From Devosia naphthalenivorans (GTDB lineage Bacteria; Pseudomonadota; Alphaproteobacteria; Rhizobiales; Devosiaceae): 64,000 nt of DNA. Position 1 is the first letter of the stretch. Each line of letters begins with the position of its first letter. Shown here piece by piece: positions 1 to 8,965 of this stretch. The notes beneath the pieces were generated by a model. It was not told where the DNA came from and made no database searches. It was given only the letters and a program-made list of their open reading frames with translations. The position numbers and the translations under genes are program-made. The stretch lies in contig NZ_PYVW01000012.1 of NCBI RefSeq assembly GCF_003056355.1, forward strand, positions 1-64,000. The letters are read 5' to 3'.

Positions 1-160
1 AATGCCTGGTGGGGCTGCCATTGCGTCCCAACTCACGGCTGATGGTTGAGGCCGAACGCCCCAGCATCTGGCCGATCGCCTGCATCGAGAGCCCCTTGCG
101 CCGCCCAATGTCGATCTCAACCCGCTCCCGCAGGCTCAACTGCTCATACAAAGTTCCCAT
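1..160 (-). CDS. IS30-family transposase, N-terminal part (cut by window edge)
   Basis: Reading leftward from the ATG at 160, an open frame of 53 codons runs off the window. It starts MGTLYEQLSLRERVEI and contains a helix-turn-helix (MQAIGQMLGRSASTISREL, about residues 26-44) typical of the N-terminal HTH_38 domain of IS30-family transposases. The DDE catalytic domain would lie beyond base 1, so it is not possible to say whether the element is complete. The insertion end next to deoD is not obvious; two short palindromic repeats fill the gap between them. The family call rests on the HTH pattern only. Confidence 0.7.
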   Translation of the reverse strand, partial: MGTLYEQLSLRERVEIDIGRRKGLSMQAIGQMLGRSASTISRELGRNGSPTRH

Positions 161-226
161 CGCACCAACACCATAGCAGGTGTTGCACTTGTGGCGTGAG
201 TCGAGGGAACCTCCGTTTCAAAACAG

Positions 227-352
227 GGGTTCCCGCTTTCGCGGGAATGGCACAGTGGATGGAACTGACAGGAAACAACCCAACACTACCCCCAATGAGC
301 CCTCATGCCCCAATGAGCCCTCATGGTGAGCCCGTCGAACCACGAGGGCGGG
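227..352. repeat. Two REP-like palindromic repeats
   Basis: Between the transposase fragment and deoD sit two short palindromes. One at 227-250 contains TTCCCGCTTTCGCGGGAA and matches copies at 58950-59020. The other at 318-352 begins CCCTCATGGTGAGCC and ends CCACGAGGGCGGGC; it recurs at 1204-1236. They are non-coding dispersed repeats. Confidence 0.7.
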
Positions 353-414
353 CACCCCGACCCCGTCAAGACCTCGTCCTTCGAGCTCAGGATGAGGTCT
401 ACCGCGATAGCAGC

Positions 415-1125
415 CTACCCCTCCACCGCCACCTCAAGCGCCAGTTCCACCATCTCCCGCAACGAACTCTGCCGCTCCTCCGCCCCGATCTCCGCACCCG
501 TCACCAAACAATCGGTCATCGTGCAGATCGCCAGCGCCTTCACCCCGAACCGGGCCGCCAGCGTATAAAGCGCCGCCGCCTCCATCTCGACGCCGATCAC
601 TCCATGCGCCATCAGCTTGCCATAAGCCGCCAGCCCATCCTCATGGTAGAAAATGTCCGAACTCAGCATGTTCCCGGCATGGCAGCGCATCCCTCGCGCC
701 TCCGCCTTCTCCGCCGCCGAGCGCAACAAACCGAAATCTGCGATAGGCGCAAAACTGTAAGCCCCGAAATGATCCCGAACGATGGTCGAATCTGTCGATG
801 CCGCCTGCGCCAGGATCAAATCGCGCACCCTCACCTTGGCATTGAGCCCACCACAGGTCCCCACCCGGATCAGCGTCTTGAGCCCATAAACATTGATCAG
901 CTCATGCACATAGATGCCCAGCGACGGCTGCCCCATGCCCGTGGCCTGCACCGAAACGCGTTTGCCCTTCCACGTGCCGGTAAACCCCAGGCAATTGCGC
1001 ACCGAATTGACCAGCTGCGCATCGTCCAAAAAAGTCTCCGCGATCCACTTGGCCCGCAACGGATCGCCCGGCAGCAACACCGCGTCGGCATAGTCGCCCG
1101 GCTTGGCATGGTTATGAGGGGTCAT
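415..1125 (-). CDS. deoD: purine-nucleoside phosphorylase (DeoD type)
   Basis: A 236-residue protein of the usual length for hexameric DeoD phosphorylases, which cleave purine (deoxy)nucleosides with phosphate to free base and (deoxy)ribose-1-phosphate in cytosolic salvage. Visible motifs are LLPGDPLRAKWIAETFL near the N-terminus (phosphate-binding loop), IRVGTCGGL (about 91-99), VEMEAAALYTLA (ribose-binding Met-Glu, about 180-190) and the TMTDCLVTG segment that carries the catalytic Asp. The ATG at 1125 gives the standard N-terminus. It appears to stand alone, divergent from argC, with a repeat in the shared 186-bp upstream gap. Confidence 0.93.
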   Translation of the reverse strand: MTPHNHAKPGDYADAVLLPGDPLRAKWIAETFLDDAQLVNSVRNCLGFTGTWKGKRVSVQATGMGQPSLGIYVHELINVYGLKTLIRVGTCGGLNAKVRVRDLILAQAASTDSTIVRDHFGAYSFAPIADFGLLRSAAEKAEARGMRCHAGNMLSSDIFYHEDGLAAYGKLMAHGVIGVEMEAAALYTLAARFGVKALAICTMTDCLVTGAEIGAEERQSSLREMVELALEVAVEG

Positions 1126-1201
1126 GGATGCGTTCCTCCGCAGTGTTTGCTACATAGTTCATGGCATTGGGCGGCACTCACAGCAAGCGAGACACCGCCT
1201 G

Positions 1202-1236
1202 AGCCCTCATGGTGAGCCTGTCGAACCACGAGGGCG
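1202..1236. repeat. REP-like palindromic repeat
   Basis: Second copy of the CCCTCATGGTGAGCC...CCACGAGGGCGGGC palindrome, in the deoD-argC divergent gap. It lies about 75 bp upstream of the argC start, so it may overlap the promoter region. Confidence 0.65.
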
Positions 1237-1311
1237 GGCTCGCGCTCGGGGCAAGGTCTTGACCCCGCCCCACGCGCGGTCCATCTACGCTTGGACAACA
1301 GGAGCACGCCC

Positions 1312-2262
1312 ATGGTCGCCAAGATTTTCATCGACGGAGAAGCCGGAACCACGGGCCTGCAGATCCGCGAACGTCTCGAAAACCGCCGCGATCTCGAAGT
1401 GCTCTCCATTGCGCCCGACAAGCGCAAGGATCAGGATGAGCGCAAGCGCCTGCTCAACGCCGCCGACGTCGCCATTCTCTGCCTGCCCGACGATGCCGCC
1501 CGGGAAAGCGTCTCGCTGATCGAAAACGACACCACCCGCGTCATCGATGCGTCGACGGCCTTCCGCGTCGACCCCGATTGGGCTTATGGCTTTGCCGAAA
1601 TGGACCGTGCGCAGTCCGGCAAAATCGCCTCTGCCCGCTTTGTCGCCAATCCCGGCTGCTGGCCGCAGGGCCTGATTGCCACGGTCCGCCCGCTGATCGA
1701 GGCCAACCTGCTGCCAAAGGACTTCGGCGTCACCTATAACGGCATTTCGGGCTATTCGGGCGGCGGCAAGCAGATGATCGCCGAATATGAGGCAGCCGAC
1801 GCCATCGCCAGCCACTTCATGCCCTATGCCATGACCTTCACCCACAAGCACCTGCCGGAGATGACCGCCTATACCGGTCTGTCGCGCGAGCCGCTCTTCG
1901 TGCCCACGGTCGGCGATTTTGCCCAAGGCATGACCACCTTCGTGCCGTTGCAGCTGGGCCATCTGGGAAAAGTGCCGACCGGCCGCGAAATCCACGCCGC
2001 CATCGCCGATCATTTCGCTGCCATCAAGGACAGCTTCGTCGTCGTCGCCCCCTTCAGCGACACCGCCAAGACCCCGGCCCTCGATCCACAGGCGCACAAC
2101 AACACCAACACCATGACCCTGCACGTCTTCGCCAATGACGCCCGCGCCCAGGCCGTGCTCGTTGCGGTCTACGACAATCTGGGCAAAGGCGCCTCGGGCG
2201 CCGCCGTCCAGAACCTCAACCTGATGCTCGGCGTCAACGCCCGCGAAAGCCTCGCGGCCTGA
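1312..2262 (+). CDS. argC: N-acetyl-gamma-glutamyl-phosphate reductase (type 2)
   Basis: ArgC reduces N-acetyl-glutamyl-5-phosphate to the semialdehyde with NADPH, the third step of arginine synthesis. The ATG at 1312 is preferred over an in-frame TTG at 1291 because CAGGAG lies about 9 bases before it and the protein then begins MVAKIFIDGEAGTTGLQIRE, the nucleotide-binding start of the short (about 310-residue) type-2 ArgC family. The catalytic cysteine is in VANPGCWPQG (C116), and YNGISGYSGGGKQM follows. The length, 316 residues, fits the family. It is monocistronic as far as visible; a palindromic repeat lies downstream. Confidence 0.95.
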   Translation: MVAKIFIDGEAGTTGLQIRERLENRRDLEVLSIAPDKRKDQDERKRLLNAADVAILCLPDDAARESVSLIENDTTRVIDASTAFRVDPDWAYGFAEMDRAQSGKIASARFVANPGCWPQGLIATVRPLIEANLLPKDFGVTYNGISGYSGGGKQMIAEYEAADAIASHFMPYAMTFTHKHLPEMTAYTGLSREPLFVPTVGDFAQGMTTFVPLQLGHLGKVPTGREIHAAIADHFAAIKDSFVVVAPFSDTAKTPALDPQAHNNTNTMTLHVFANDARAQAVLVAVYDNLGKGASGAAVQNLNLMLGVNARESLAA

Positions 2263-2312
2263 GCCACCGGCCCCTCAGCCATCGCCATCGGCTCAATCAC
2301 CCATAGTCTCAG

Positions 2313-2417
2313 TCGACACCCTCCCCCTTGCGGGGAGGGATCAAGGGTGGGGGACGATTGGCCCCAAATACCGGGGCTCTCGCACCCCCTCCCAACCTCC
2401 CCCGTCAAGGGGGAGGG
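2313..2417. repeat. ~100-bp bipartite palindromic repeat, full-length copy
   Basis: This fills most of the 306-bp gap between argC and leuD. One palindrome (CTCCCCCTTGCGGGGAG) is followed by a linker containing GGCCCCAAATACCGGGG and a second palindrome (CCTCCCCCGTCAAGGGGGAGG). The whole unit recurs inverted at about 52069-52167, and the left part recurs at 4695 and 7072. No coding potential is seen. Confidence 0.75.
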
Positions 2418-2568
2418 GCCGCCCAGTGGGGGTGAGAGATCAGGGAGTGGACCCAAAGCAAAGCCCCGCAAGCCAGGAAATATTGCATCAGGCGTACCCC
2501 CGAGTACGGTTCCGACTTGACCCCAACCCCGCTTTGCGCAAAGACCCTTGGCAAAGCGAGGATTCCTC

Positions 2569-3174
2569 ATGGACAAGTTCACCACCCTGACCGGTGTCGC
2601 GGCGCCGCTGCCGATCATCAATATCGACACCGATATGATCATCCCCAAGCAGTATCTGAAAACCATCAAGCGCACCGGCCTGGGCGCCGCGCTGTTTTCG
2701 GAAATGCGCTACAACGAGGACGGCAGCGAGAACCCTGATTTCGTGCTCAACAAGCCCGGCTATCGCGGCGCGCAAATCATCGTTGCCGGCGACAATTTCG
2801 GCTGCGGCTCCTCCCGTGAGCACGCCCCCTGGGCCCTGCTCGATTTCGGCATCCGCTGCGTGATTTCCACCAGCTTCGCCGATATTTTCTACAACAACTG
2901 CTTCAAGAACGGCATCCTGCCGCTGGTCGTCACTCCCGACCAGCTCAAACTGCTGCTCGACGATGCCGAGCGCGGCTCCAACGCCACGCTGACTGTCGAT
3001 CTCGAAGCCCAGACCATCCAGGGCCCCGATGGCGGTACCATCCATTTCGACATCGATCCGTCCCGCAAGCAGATCCTGCTCGAAGGGCTCGACGATATCG
3101 CGGGCACGCTGAAGTCGGACCCGTCCATCTCCGCATTCGAAGGCAAGATGGCCTCCGAGCGTCCCTGGCTCTAA
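2569..3174 (+). CDS. leuD: 3-isopropylmalate dehydratase small subunit
   Basis: LeuD pairs with the iron-sulfur subunit LeuC (not in this window) to isomerise 2- to 3-isopropylmalate in leucine synthesis. The protein is 201 residues, the family norm. Signature segments are [14 protein letters not shown] near residue 20, [17 protein letters not shown] (about 72-88), which lines the active site, and [13 protein letters not shown]. The ATG at 2569 follows GCGAGGA; an upstream in-frame TTG at 2548 would add seven atypical residues. The RidA-like gene starts 8 bp after its stop and leuB follows, so the three are probably one transcript. Confidence 0.96.
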   Translation: MDKFTTLTGVAAPLPIINIDTDMIIPKQYLKTIKRTGLGAALFSEMRYNEDGSENPDFVLNKPGYRGAQIIVAGDNFGCGSSREHAPWALLDFGIRCVISTSFADIFYNNCFKNGILPLVVTPDQLKLLLDDAERGSNATLTVDLEAQTIQGPDGGTIHFDIDPSRKQILLEGLDDIAGTLKSDPSISAFEGKMASERPWL

Positions 3175-3182
3175 GGATCACC

Positions 3183-3569
3183 ATGCAGCGCATTTCCACC
3201 GGCTCGCCTTTCGAGACGACCTTCGGCTATTCCCGCGCCGTGCGCCACGAGGACACTGTCTATGTGTCCGGCACCACGGGCTATGATTATGCCACCATGA
3301 CCATGCCCGACGATGTCGGCGCGCAGGCCGCCAATGCCCTCGCCACCATCGACAAGGCGCTGCGCGAAGCCGGTTCCTCGATCCAGGATACCGTGCGCGT
3401 GGTCTACTATGTCGGGGACCGCAACGATGTCGACGCCGTGGTCAAGGCAGTCGGCCCCGTCTTCAAGGACATCCGCCCTGCCGCCTCCATGCTGATCGTG
3501 CAGATGATCGAAGCCGGCATGAAAATCGAAATCGAAGTCACCGCCCGCATCGGCGCCGCGAACAGCTAA
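3183..3569 (+). CDS. RidA/YER057c/UK114-family protein between leuD and leuB
   Basis: A 128-residue protein with the Rid fold signatures: an N-terminal [19 protein letters not shown] and a C-terminal [11 protein letters not shown]. Canonical RidA hydrolyses enamine/imine intermediates made by PLP enzymes in branched-chain amino acid metabolism and uses an arginine in a PARS-type motif. Here the aligned segment reads RPAASML, so that arginine is absent and deaminase activity should not be assumed. Spacing of 8 bp from leuD and 11 bp to leuB makes translation in the leucine operon likely. A link to leucine metabolism is inferred only from context. Confidence 0.85.
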   Translation: MQRISTGSPFETTFGYSRAVRHEDTVYVSGTTGYDYATMTMPDDVGAQAANALATIDKALREAGSSIQDTVRVVYYVGDRNDVDAVVKAVGPVFKDIRPAASMLIVQMIEAGMKIEIEVTARIGAANS

Positions 3570-3580
3570 AGGACAATCCC

Positions 3581-4681
3581 ATGGCCACCCATTCCCTGTT
3601 CCTCCTCCCCGGCGACGGCATCGGCACCGAGATCATGGCCGAAGTCGAAAAGCTGATCGCCTGGACCAATAGCGAGCAGCTCACCGATTTCTCCACGGAC
3701 ACCGGCCTCGCCGGCGGCTCCGCCTACGACAAGCACCAGGTCGCTATCACCGACGAAGACACCGAAAAGGCCAAATCGGCCGACGCCGTGATCTTCGGCG
3801 CCGTGGGCGGCCCCAAATGGGACGACGTGCCCTACGAGCATCGCCCGGAAGCCGCCCTCCTGCGCCTGCGCAAGGAAATGGCCGTGTTCGCAAACCTGCG
3901 CCCTGCCATCTGCTATCCCGCGCTCGCCGACGCCTCCTCGCTCAAGCGCGAACTGGTGGAAGGCCTCGATATCCTGATCGTGCGCGAACTCACCGGCGGC
4001 GTCTATTTCGGCGAGCCCAAAACCATCACCGACCTCGGTGAAGGCCAGAAGCGCGCCATCGATACCCAGGTCTACGAGACCTACGAAATCGACCGCATCG
4101 CCCGCGTCGCCTTCGACCTCGCCCGCACCCGTTCGGGCAAGGTCCACTCCGCCGACAAGAAGAACGTCATGAAGTCCGGCGTCCTCTGGGACGAAGTGGT
4201 CAAGGGCGTGGGCAAGGATTATTCCGACGTCGAGCTGCACCACATCCTCGCCGATAACGCCGCCATGCAGCTCGTGCGAAACCCCAAGCAGTTCGACGTC
4301 ATGGTCACCGATAATCTCTTCGGCGACATCCTCTCCGACGTCGCGGCCATGCTCACCGGCTCGCTCGGCATGCTCCCCTCGGCCTCGCTGGGTGCGCCCG
4401 ACCCGGTCACCGGCAAGCGCAAGGCGTTCTACGAGCCCGTCCACGGCTCCGCGCCCGATATCGCCGGCCAGGGCATCGCCAACCCGATCGCCATGATCGC
4501 CTCGGTCGCCATGGCCCTGCGCTATTCGTTCAACATGATCGAACTGGCGACCAACATCGAAAACGCCATCTCCGCCGTCCTCAGCGACGGCCTGCGCACA
4601 GGCGACATCGCCCAGGACAACCGCAGGACCGTCGGCACCGAAGAAATGGGTGCCGCGATCCTGGCGAAGCTCAAGGCTTAA
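3581..4681 (+). CDS. leuB: 3-isopropylmalate dehydrogenase
   Basis: LeuB oxidatively decarboxylates 3-isopropylmalate with NAD+ in leucine synthesis. The 366-residue protein begins with [14 protein letters not shown], has the substrate-binding [14 protein letters not shown] (about 96-109), the active-site segment [14 protein letters not shown], the Mg-binding [19 protein letters not shown] and the cofactor loop [19 protein letters not shown]. The start and length match the family. It is the last gene of leuD-ridA-leuB and converges on rpsP; a repeat and a hairpin terminator separate them. Confidence 0.97.
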   Translation: MATHSLFLLPGDGIGTEIMAEVEKLIAWTNSEQLTDFSTDTGLAGGSAYDKHQVAITDEDTEKAKSADAVIFGAVGGPKWDDVPYEHRPEAALLRLRKEMAVFANLRPAICYPALADASSLKRELVEGLDILIVRELTGGVYFGEPKTITDLGEGQKRAIDTQVYETYEIDRIARVAFDLARTRSGKVHSADKKNVMKSGVLWDEVVKGVGKDYSDVELHHILADNAAMQLVRNPKQFDVMVTDNLFGDILSDVAAMLTGSLGMLPSASLGAPDPVTGKRKAFYEPVHGSAPDIAGQGIANPIAMIASVAMALRYSFNMIELATNIENAISAVLSDGLRTGDIAQDNRRTVGTEEMGAAILAKLKA

Positions 4682-4694
4682 AACCTGGATTCGC

Positions 4695-4768
4695 AGTCGA
4701 CACCCTCCCCCTTGCGGGGAGGGATCAAGGGTGGGGGTTGATTGGCCCGAATATGGGGGCTCTCAACA
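4695..4768. repeat. Partial copy of the bipartite palindromic repeat
   Basis: Just after leuB, AGTCGACACCCTCCCCCTTG begins a copy of the left palindrome and linker seen at 2313. The right-hand palindrome is missing. It lies between leuB and the rpsP terminator. Confidence 0.7.
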
Positions 4769-4775
4769 CCCCACA

Positions 4776-4811
4776 AACAAAAAGCCCCGGCGCATCGGCA
4801 CCGGGGCTCTT
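4776..4811 (-). terminator. rho-independent terminator of ffh-rpsP (possibly bidirectional)
   Basis: Perfect 8-bp arms AGCCCCGG and CCGGGGCT (4783-4790 and 4801-4808) enclose a 10-base loop. On the minus strand the stem is followed by TTTTTGT, a good U tract just past the rpsP stop. On the plus strand it is followed by CTTTC, so it may also help end leuB transcripts. Confidence 0.85.
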
Positions 4812-4833
4812 TCATTCCAAAACCAGCAACCGA

Positions 4834-5208
4834 TTACTCGGCCGAAGCTTCCTCGGCCGGAGCATTGGCAGCTGCAACCTTGGCAGCCTTTTCCTCGGCG
4901 CGCTGGGTTGCCTTCTCGCCCGGCTTGCCCTTGTTCGGGTTGTTGCGGGCTTCGCGCTTGGTGAGGCCAGCAGCATCGAGGAACCGCAGCACGCGGTCGG
5001 TCGGCTGGGCGCCAACCGAGAGCCAGTGGGTGGCGCGCTCATTGTTCAGCACGACGCGGCCTTCATTGTCCTTGGCCAGCAGCGGGTTGAACGTGCCCAG
5101 CTTTTCGATGAAGCGGCCATCGCGGGGCGAGCGGGCATCGGCAACGACGATGTGGTAGAATGGGCGCTTCTTGGTGCCACCGCGCGAAAGACGAAGCTTG
5201 AGGGACAT
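4834..5208 (-). CDS. rpsP: 30S ribosomal protein S16
   Basis: A small-subunit ribosomal protein of 124 residues. It starts [20 protein letters not shown] and has [20 protein letters not shown], both diagnostic of bS16. After about residue 80 there is an alanine/lysine/glutamate-rich tail ([20 protein letters not shown]), as is common in alphaproteobacterial S16. It lies 30 bp downstream of ffh and is followed by a terminator. The usual neighbours rimM, trmD and rplS are not here; leuB converges instead. Confidence 0.96.
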   Translation of the reverse strand: MSLKLRLSRGGTKKRPFYHIVVADARSPRDGRFIEKLGTFNPLLAKDNEGRVVLNNERATHWLSVGAQPTDRVLRFLDAAGLTKREARNNPNKGKPGEKATQRAEEKAAKVAAANAPAEEASAE

Positions 5209-5238
5209 TTGGGTATTCCTTGAGTTTGGTTGAACGAC

Positions 5239-6822
5239 TTACTTTTTCTTGCCCAGGCCGGGAAGGCCGGGGAAACGGGGAGCTCCACCCAGGCCCGGAA
5301 GGCCCGAACCGGAGGATTTCAGCAGCGCACCGACATCGGTCGGCAGCTTCTGGGAGAGTTGCGGCGTCGGCGCCGAAGGCAGGCCCTTGAGCTGGCTCGG
5401 ATCGATTCCGGCCTGGCGGGCCATCTGCTCGAGCTGGGCCGGGTCCATCTTGGAAATGTCCGGCATGCCGCCGAGCATATTGCCCATCTTGCCGCCGAAC
5501 ATGCCGCCCAGCGCACCCATGCCGCCCTTGCCGACCTTTTTCATCATGTCGGCCATCTGGCGGTGCTGCTTGGCGAGCTTGTTGATCTCGCTGACTTCCA
5601 CGCCCGCGCCAGCCGCAATGCGTTTGCGCCGCGAGGCGTTCAAAAGGTCGGGCTCGGCGCGTTCCTTCTTGGTCATCGAGTTGATGATGGCGATCTGCCG
5701 ATCGAACACCTTCTCGTCGATATTGGCGCCCGCCATGGCTTTCTTCATCTGCCCGGCGCCCGGCATCATGGCCATCAGGCCGCCCATGCCGCCCATCTTC
5801 TTCATCTGAAGCAATTGGTTGCGCAGATCGTCGAGGTCGAAGCTGCCCTTCTTGAGCTTCTTGGCCATCTTCTGGGCGTCTTCGGCCGACACGTGCTCGG
5901 CCGCTTTTTCCACGAGCGAAACAATGTCGCCCATGCCCAGGATTCGATCCGCAATGCGCGAGGGATGGAAATCCTCCAGCGCATCCATCTTTTCGCCGAC
6001 GCCGATCAGCTTGATCGGCTTGCCGGTCGCCGCCCGCATCGACAGCGCCGCACCGCCGCGGCCATCGCCGTCGACGCGCGTCATCACGATGCCGGTGATA
6101 TCGAGCCGCGTATCGAACGAGCGCGCGACATTGATCGCGTCCTGGCCCGTCAGGGCGTCAACCACCAGGAGGATCTCGTGCGGCTTGGTTGCCGCCTTGA
6201 TCTCGGTGGTTTCAACCATCAGCTCTTCATCGACATGGGTGCGACCCGCCGTATCGAGGATAAGCACGTCATAGCCGCCCAACCGGCCCTCGCGCTCGGC
6301 GCGGCGGGCAATCTGCACCGGCGTTTCGCTGGTGACGATTGGCAGCGTATCCACGCCGACCTGCTCGCCCAAAACGCGCAACTGCTCCATGGCAGCGGGG
6401 CGGCGGGTATCGAGCGAAGCAAGGAGGACCTTCTTTTTCTGGCGGTCCTTGAGACGCTTGGCGATCTTTGCCGTCGTCGTGGTCTTGCCCGAGCCCTGCA
6501 AGCCCACCATCAGCAAGGTCACCGGCGCCGTCGCATTGAGATCGATCGCAACCGCGCTCTCGCCCAGCACCCCGACCAGTTCGTCATGCACGATCTTGAC
6601 GACCTGCTGGCCCGGCGTCACCGACCGGGTGACTTCGACGCCCACCGCGCGGTCGCGCACCTGCTCGACGAACGCCCGCACCACTTCAAGCGATACGTCG
6701 GCCTCGATCAGCGCGCGGCGAATTTCGCGCAGCGCCACATCGACGTCCGCGGCGCTCAGGGCACCCCGGCCGCGCAGGCCATCAAAGATCTTGCCAAGCC
6801 GGTCGCTTAAGCTCTCAAACAT
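5239..6822 (-). CDS. ffh: signal recognition particle protein Ffh
   Basis: Ffh is the SRP54 GTPase that, with 4.5S RNA, delivers nascent membrane proteins to FtsY. The 527-residue protein has the N domain (residues 1-90), the G domain with GLQGSGKTTTTAKIAKRL (about 108-125), DTAGRTHVDEELM and the TRVDGDGRGGAAL segment, then a methionine-rich M domain (about 300-440, e.g. MKKMGGMGGLMAMMPGAGQM) that binds signal peptides and RNA. A glycine/methionine/proline-rich tail extends it beyond the roughly 450 residues of E. coli Ffh. It leads the ffh-rpsP operon; its receptor ftsY is in the window at 9675. Confidence 0.97.
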   Translation of the reverse strand: MFESLSDRLGKIFDGLRGRGALSAADVDVALREIRRALIEADVSLEVVRAFVEQVRDRAVGVEVTRSVTPGQQVVKIVHDELVGVLGESAVAIDLNATAPVTLLMVGLQGSGKTTTTAKIAKRLKDRQKKKVLLASLDTRRPAAMEQLRVLGEQVGVDTLPIVTSETPVQIARRAEREGRLGGYDVLILDTAGRTHVDEELMVETTEIKAATKPHEILLVVDALTGQDAINVARSFDTRLDITGIVMTRVDGDGRGGAALSMRAATGKPIKLIGVGEKMDALEDFHPSRIADRILGMGDIVSLVEKAAEHVSAEDAQKMAKKLKKGSFDLDDLRNQLLQMKKMGGMGGLMAMMPGAGQMKKAMAGANIDEKVFDRQIAIINSMTKKERAEPDLLNASRRKRIAAGAGVEVSEINKLAKQHRQMADMMKKVGKGGMGALGGMFGGKMGNMLGGMPDISKMDPAQLEQMARQAGIDPSQLKGLPSAPTPQLSQKLPTDVGALLKSSGSGLPGLGGAPRFPGLPGLGKKK

Positions 6823-7394
6823 ATTTTTGTCCTTTTCTCTTCGGGCACGCCGAGGAGATATGGGTTCATCCAGCCAAACGCCAAACCCACCCGCGGGCGC
6901 AACGCGCTGGCGGATGGTAACCTCCGGGATCGGTTTATACCCCGGTGGGGTCCCGGTCGGCTTTCAGGAGCTTGAGCCTGATGAATGAGCAGCCGTTTAG
7001 GGGAAACCCGCCCGCGAGTCAAGGAAAGCGCCAAAACGGCAGCCCCGAACCCACCCGGACCCAGCTCCCCAAGTCGACACCCTCCCCCTTGCGGGGAGGG
7101 ATCAAGGGTGGGGGGGTGGATTGACCCGAATATAGCTGCTCTCGCACCACCCAGCGTCAAACGAGTATTCACATCCAACGCCTGCCAGTACCGCGATGTA
7201 CTCAAAAACGCCATGCTTCCCTCGGGCTCGACCCGAGGGCCACGTTCCGCGAACACACCGCTCCCGCAAGGGCTTCCGGAATCGCCCCCGGATCAAGCCC
7301 GAGGATGACGACCGCGCCCGCAGCCCCGCCATTAATCAATTCCTCCCCATTTCCCCCTATCTTCCCGCCACCTGCCCCTATCAGGACCAACCCG
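6823..7394. repeat. 572-bp gene-free region with palindromic repeats
   Basis: The gap between divergent ffh and the acetyltransferase gene holds no convincing gene. It contains a partial copy of the bipartite repeat (7072-7150), a CCCTCGGGCTCGACCCGAGGG palindrome at about 7219-7240 and a related GGATCAAGCCCGAGGATGACG half-copy at about 7290-7311. The ffh promoter should lie at about 6830-6950. Confidence 0.6.
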
Positions 7395-8591
7395 ATGTCG
7401 GACCTCTCCACAGCCCCGGAAATCATCGCTGGCGCGCCCCAGACCGCCGCGAACCCCTACGAGATCGACATCCACGACAGCCTCGCCGCCGCCGAACCAG
7501 TCTGGCGCACTCTCGAGGAAAAATGCGTCCTTCCCCCCTACCAGCGCTTCGACTGGATCGCCGCGCTCCTCGCCGCCGGCGCCGAAGCCGATAGCCGCAT
7601 CGCCATTGCCGTCGTCAAGCAGAACGGCCACGCATTGGCCCTCCTCCCCCTGGGCCTGCGCAAACGGCGCGGCCTCACCAAGGCGCACCTCCTGGGCGCG
7701 CAGCAATCCAATGCCGATTGGCTCCTCGCCGAACCCCGCTTCACGCCGACCCCAGCGCAATTGCACGCCATTTTTGCCGCGATCGCCCAAGCCGTGGGCG
7801 GGCTCGACCTGCTCTCGCTCGCCAATCTCCCCCGCACCTGGCAGGGCCAGTCCAACCCCCTGCTGGTGCTCGACCACGCGCCCGCCGCATCCAATTTATA
7901 CACCGCCACCATCGGCCCCACCCCGGTCCCCTATATCGACCATCGCCTCACGACCAAGCGGCGCAGCAACATCAATCGCGGCCGCCGCCGCCTTGCCGAG
8001 CAGCATGGCGAAGTCCGGCTGGTCCGCGTGCGCGACGAGCCGACGCTCACCCTCGTCCACCAAGCGTTTCTCGATCAGCGCGGCGCCCGCTTCGCCGAAA
8101 TGGGCATCGACAACATGTTCGCCCAAGCGCCATTCCATGGGCTGTTCCGCGATCTCACCCGCGCCGGCTTTACGCAGGAGCACCCGACCCTGTGCCTGCA
8201 CGCTCTCTATGCCGGCGATGAAATCGTCGCCACCAGCTGGGGCCTCCACTCGGGCACCCATTATTCGCAATACATCAACTCCACCACGTCCGGCCCCGCC
8301 GCCCGCTACAGCCTGATGGGCATCCTCATCGCCGAATTGATGGACGCCCTCACCGTCACCGGCGTCACCACCTTCGACATGGGCCTGGGCGATTTCGACT
8401 ACAAAACCGAATGGACCGAAGCCGAGCCCGTCTTCAACAGCCTCATAGCCCTATCCCTGAAAGGCCGCTTCGCCGCCAGCGCCACCAGGCGCCGCGACGC
8501 CACCAAACGCCTCATCAAACAAACCCCAGCCCTCTGGCAAACCGCCCAATGGCTCCGCCGCACCCTGTTCAAGCTGCGCTCAAAGGGCTGA
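7395..8591 (+). CDS. GNAT-fold acetyltransferase of the BioF2/CelD (PF13480) type
   Basis: A 398-residue cytosolic protein. The central and C-terminal parts fit the 'BioF2-like / cellulose-biosynthesis CelD' acetyltransferase family: TKRRSNINRGRRRLAEQHG (about 192-210), the LHALYAGDEIVATSWGLHSG segment and the terminal FDMGLGDFDYKTEWTEAEP motif typical of this group. The ATG at 7395 was chosen because residues encoded upstream (from 7305) are proline-rich and read through the repeat region. Substrate unknown; family members act in exopolysaccharide or cell-envelope modification. A distant paralog lies at 13313. Confidence 0.75.
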   Translation: MSDLSTAPEIIAGAPQTAANPYEIDIHDSLAAAEPVWRTLEEKCVLPPYQRFDWIAALLAAGAEADSRIAIAVVKQNGHALALLPLGLRKRRGLTKAHLLGAQQSNADWLLAEPRFTPTPAQLHAIFAAIAQAVGGLDLLSLANLPRTWQGQSNPLLVLDHAPAASNLYTATIGPTPVPYIDHRLTTKRRSNINRGRRRLAEQHGEVRLVRVRDEPTLTLVHQAFLDQRGARFAEMGIDNMFAQAPFHGLFRDLTRAGFTQEHPTLCLHALYAGDEIVATSWGLHSGTHYSQYINSTTSGPAARYSLMGILIAELMDALTVTGVTTFDMGLGDFDYKTEWTEAEPVFNSLIALSLKGRFAASATRRRDATKRLIKQTPALWQTAQWLRRTLFKLRSKG

Positions 8592-8965
8592 AGCTGACCG
8601 CCTATGGCCGGCTCCGGTCACCTCGTCCCTGAGGGGAGTGGTCGGCGCGCAACGCCGGGATGTTAGCCATTAGCACGATGTTACCAAAAACACCGGGCTG
8701 CCCTCGGGCTTGACTCGAGGGCCGCCCAGGGAGCCCCTGCCGGAGCGATTGTGCCCGGGGACGTGGCCCTCGGGTCACGCCCGAGGGCAGCGCGGTGGGT
8801 GGGGGAGTTTGGTTTTCTGGGTGGGTTGTCGGGCTTGGTGACAATTTGCCCGCCGCTGGGATCGTCACCCTTGGGCTCGACCCAAGGAGACTGCACTTGC
8901 TTTGCGGGCTTCAAGTAAGGGCCCTCGGGTCTAGCCCGAGGGTGACGATTTGTGGGAACCTAACC
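8592..8965. repeat. Cluster of four CCCTCGGG-type palindromes in a 374-bp gap
   Basis: Palindromes of the form CCCTCGGG-N-CCCGAGGG occur at about 8700-8722, 8767-8790, 8867-8888 (CCTTGGGCTCGACCCAAGG) and 8929-8955. No ORF with coding character is present. The cluster sits between the convergent acetyltransferase gene and yciB, so it may end transcription from both sides or stabilise 3' ends. Confidence 0.7.

Noticed and set aside
5230..6810. Long open frame of 526 codons on the plus strand
   Set aside because: Exactly antisense to ffh, with histidine/arginine/leucine-rich composition typical of a shadow of GC-rich codons. The same applies to 10878-12548 (antisense to mtaB) and 38600-39724 (antisense to the GGDEF-EAL gene).
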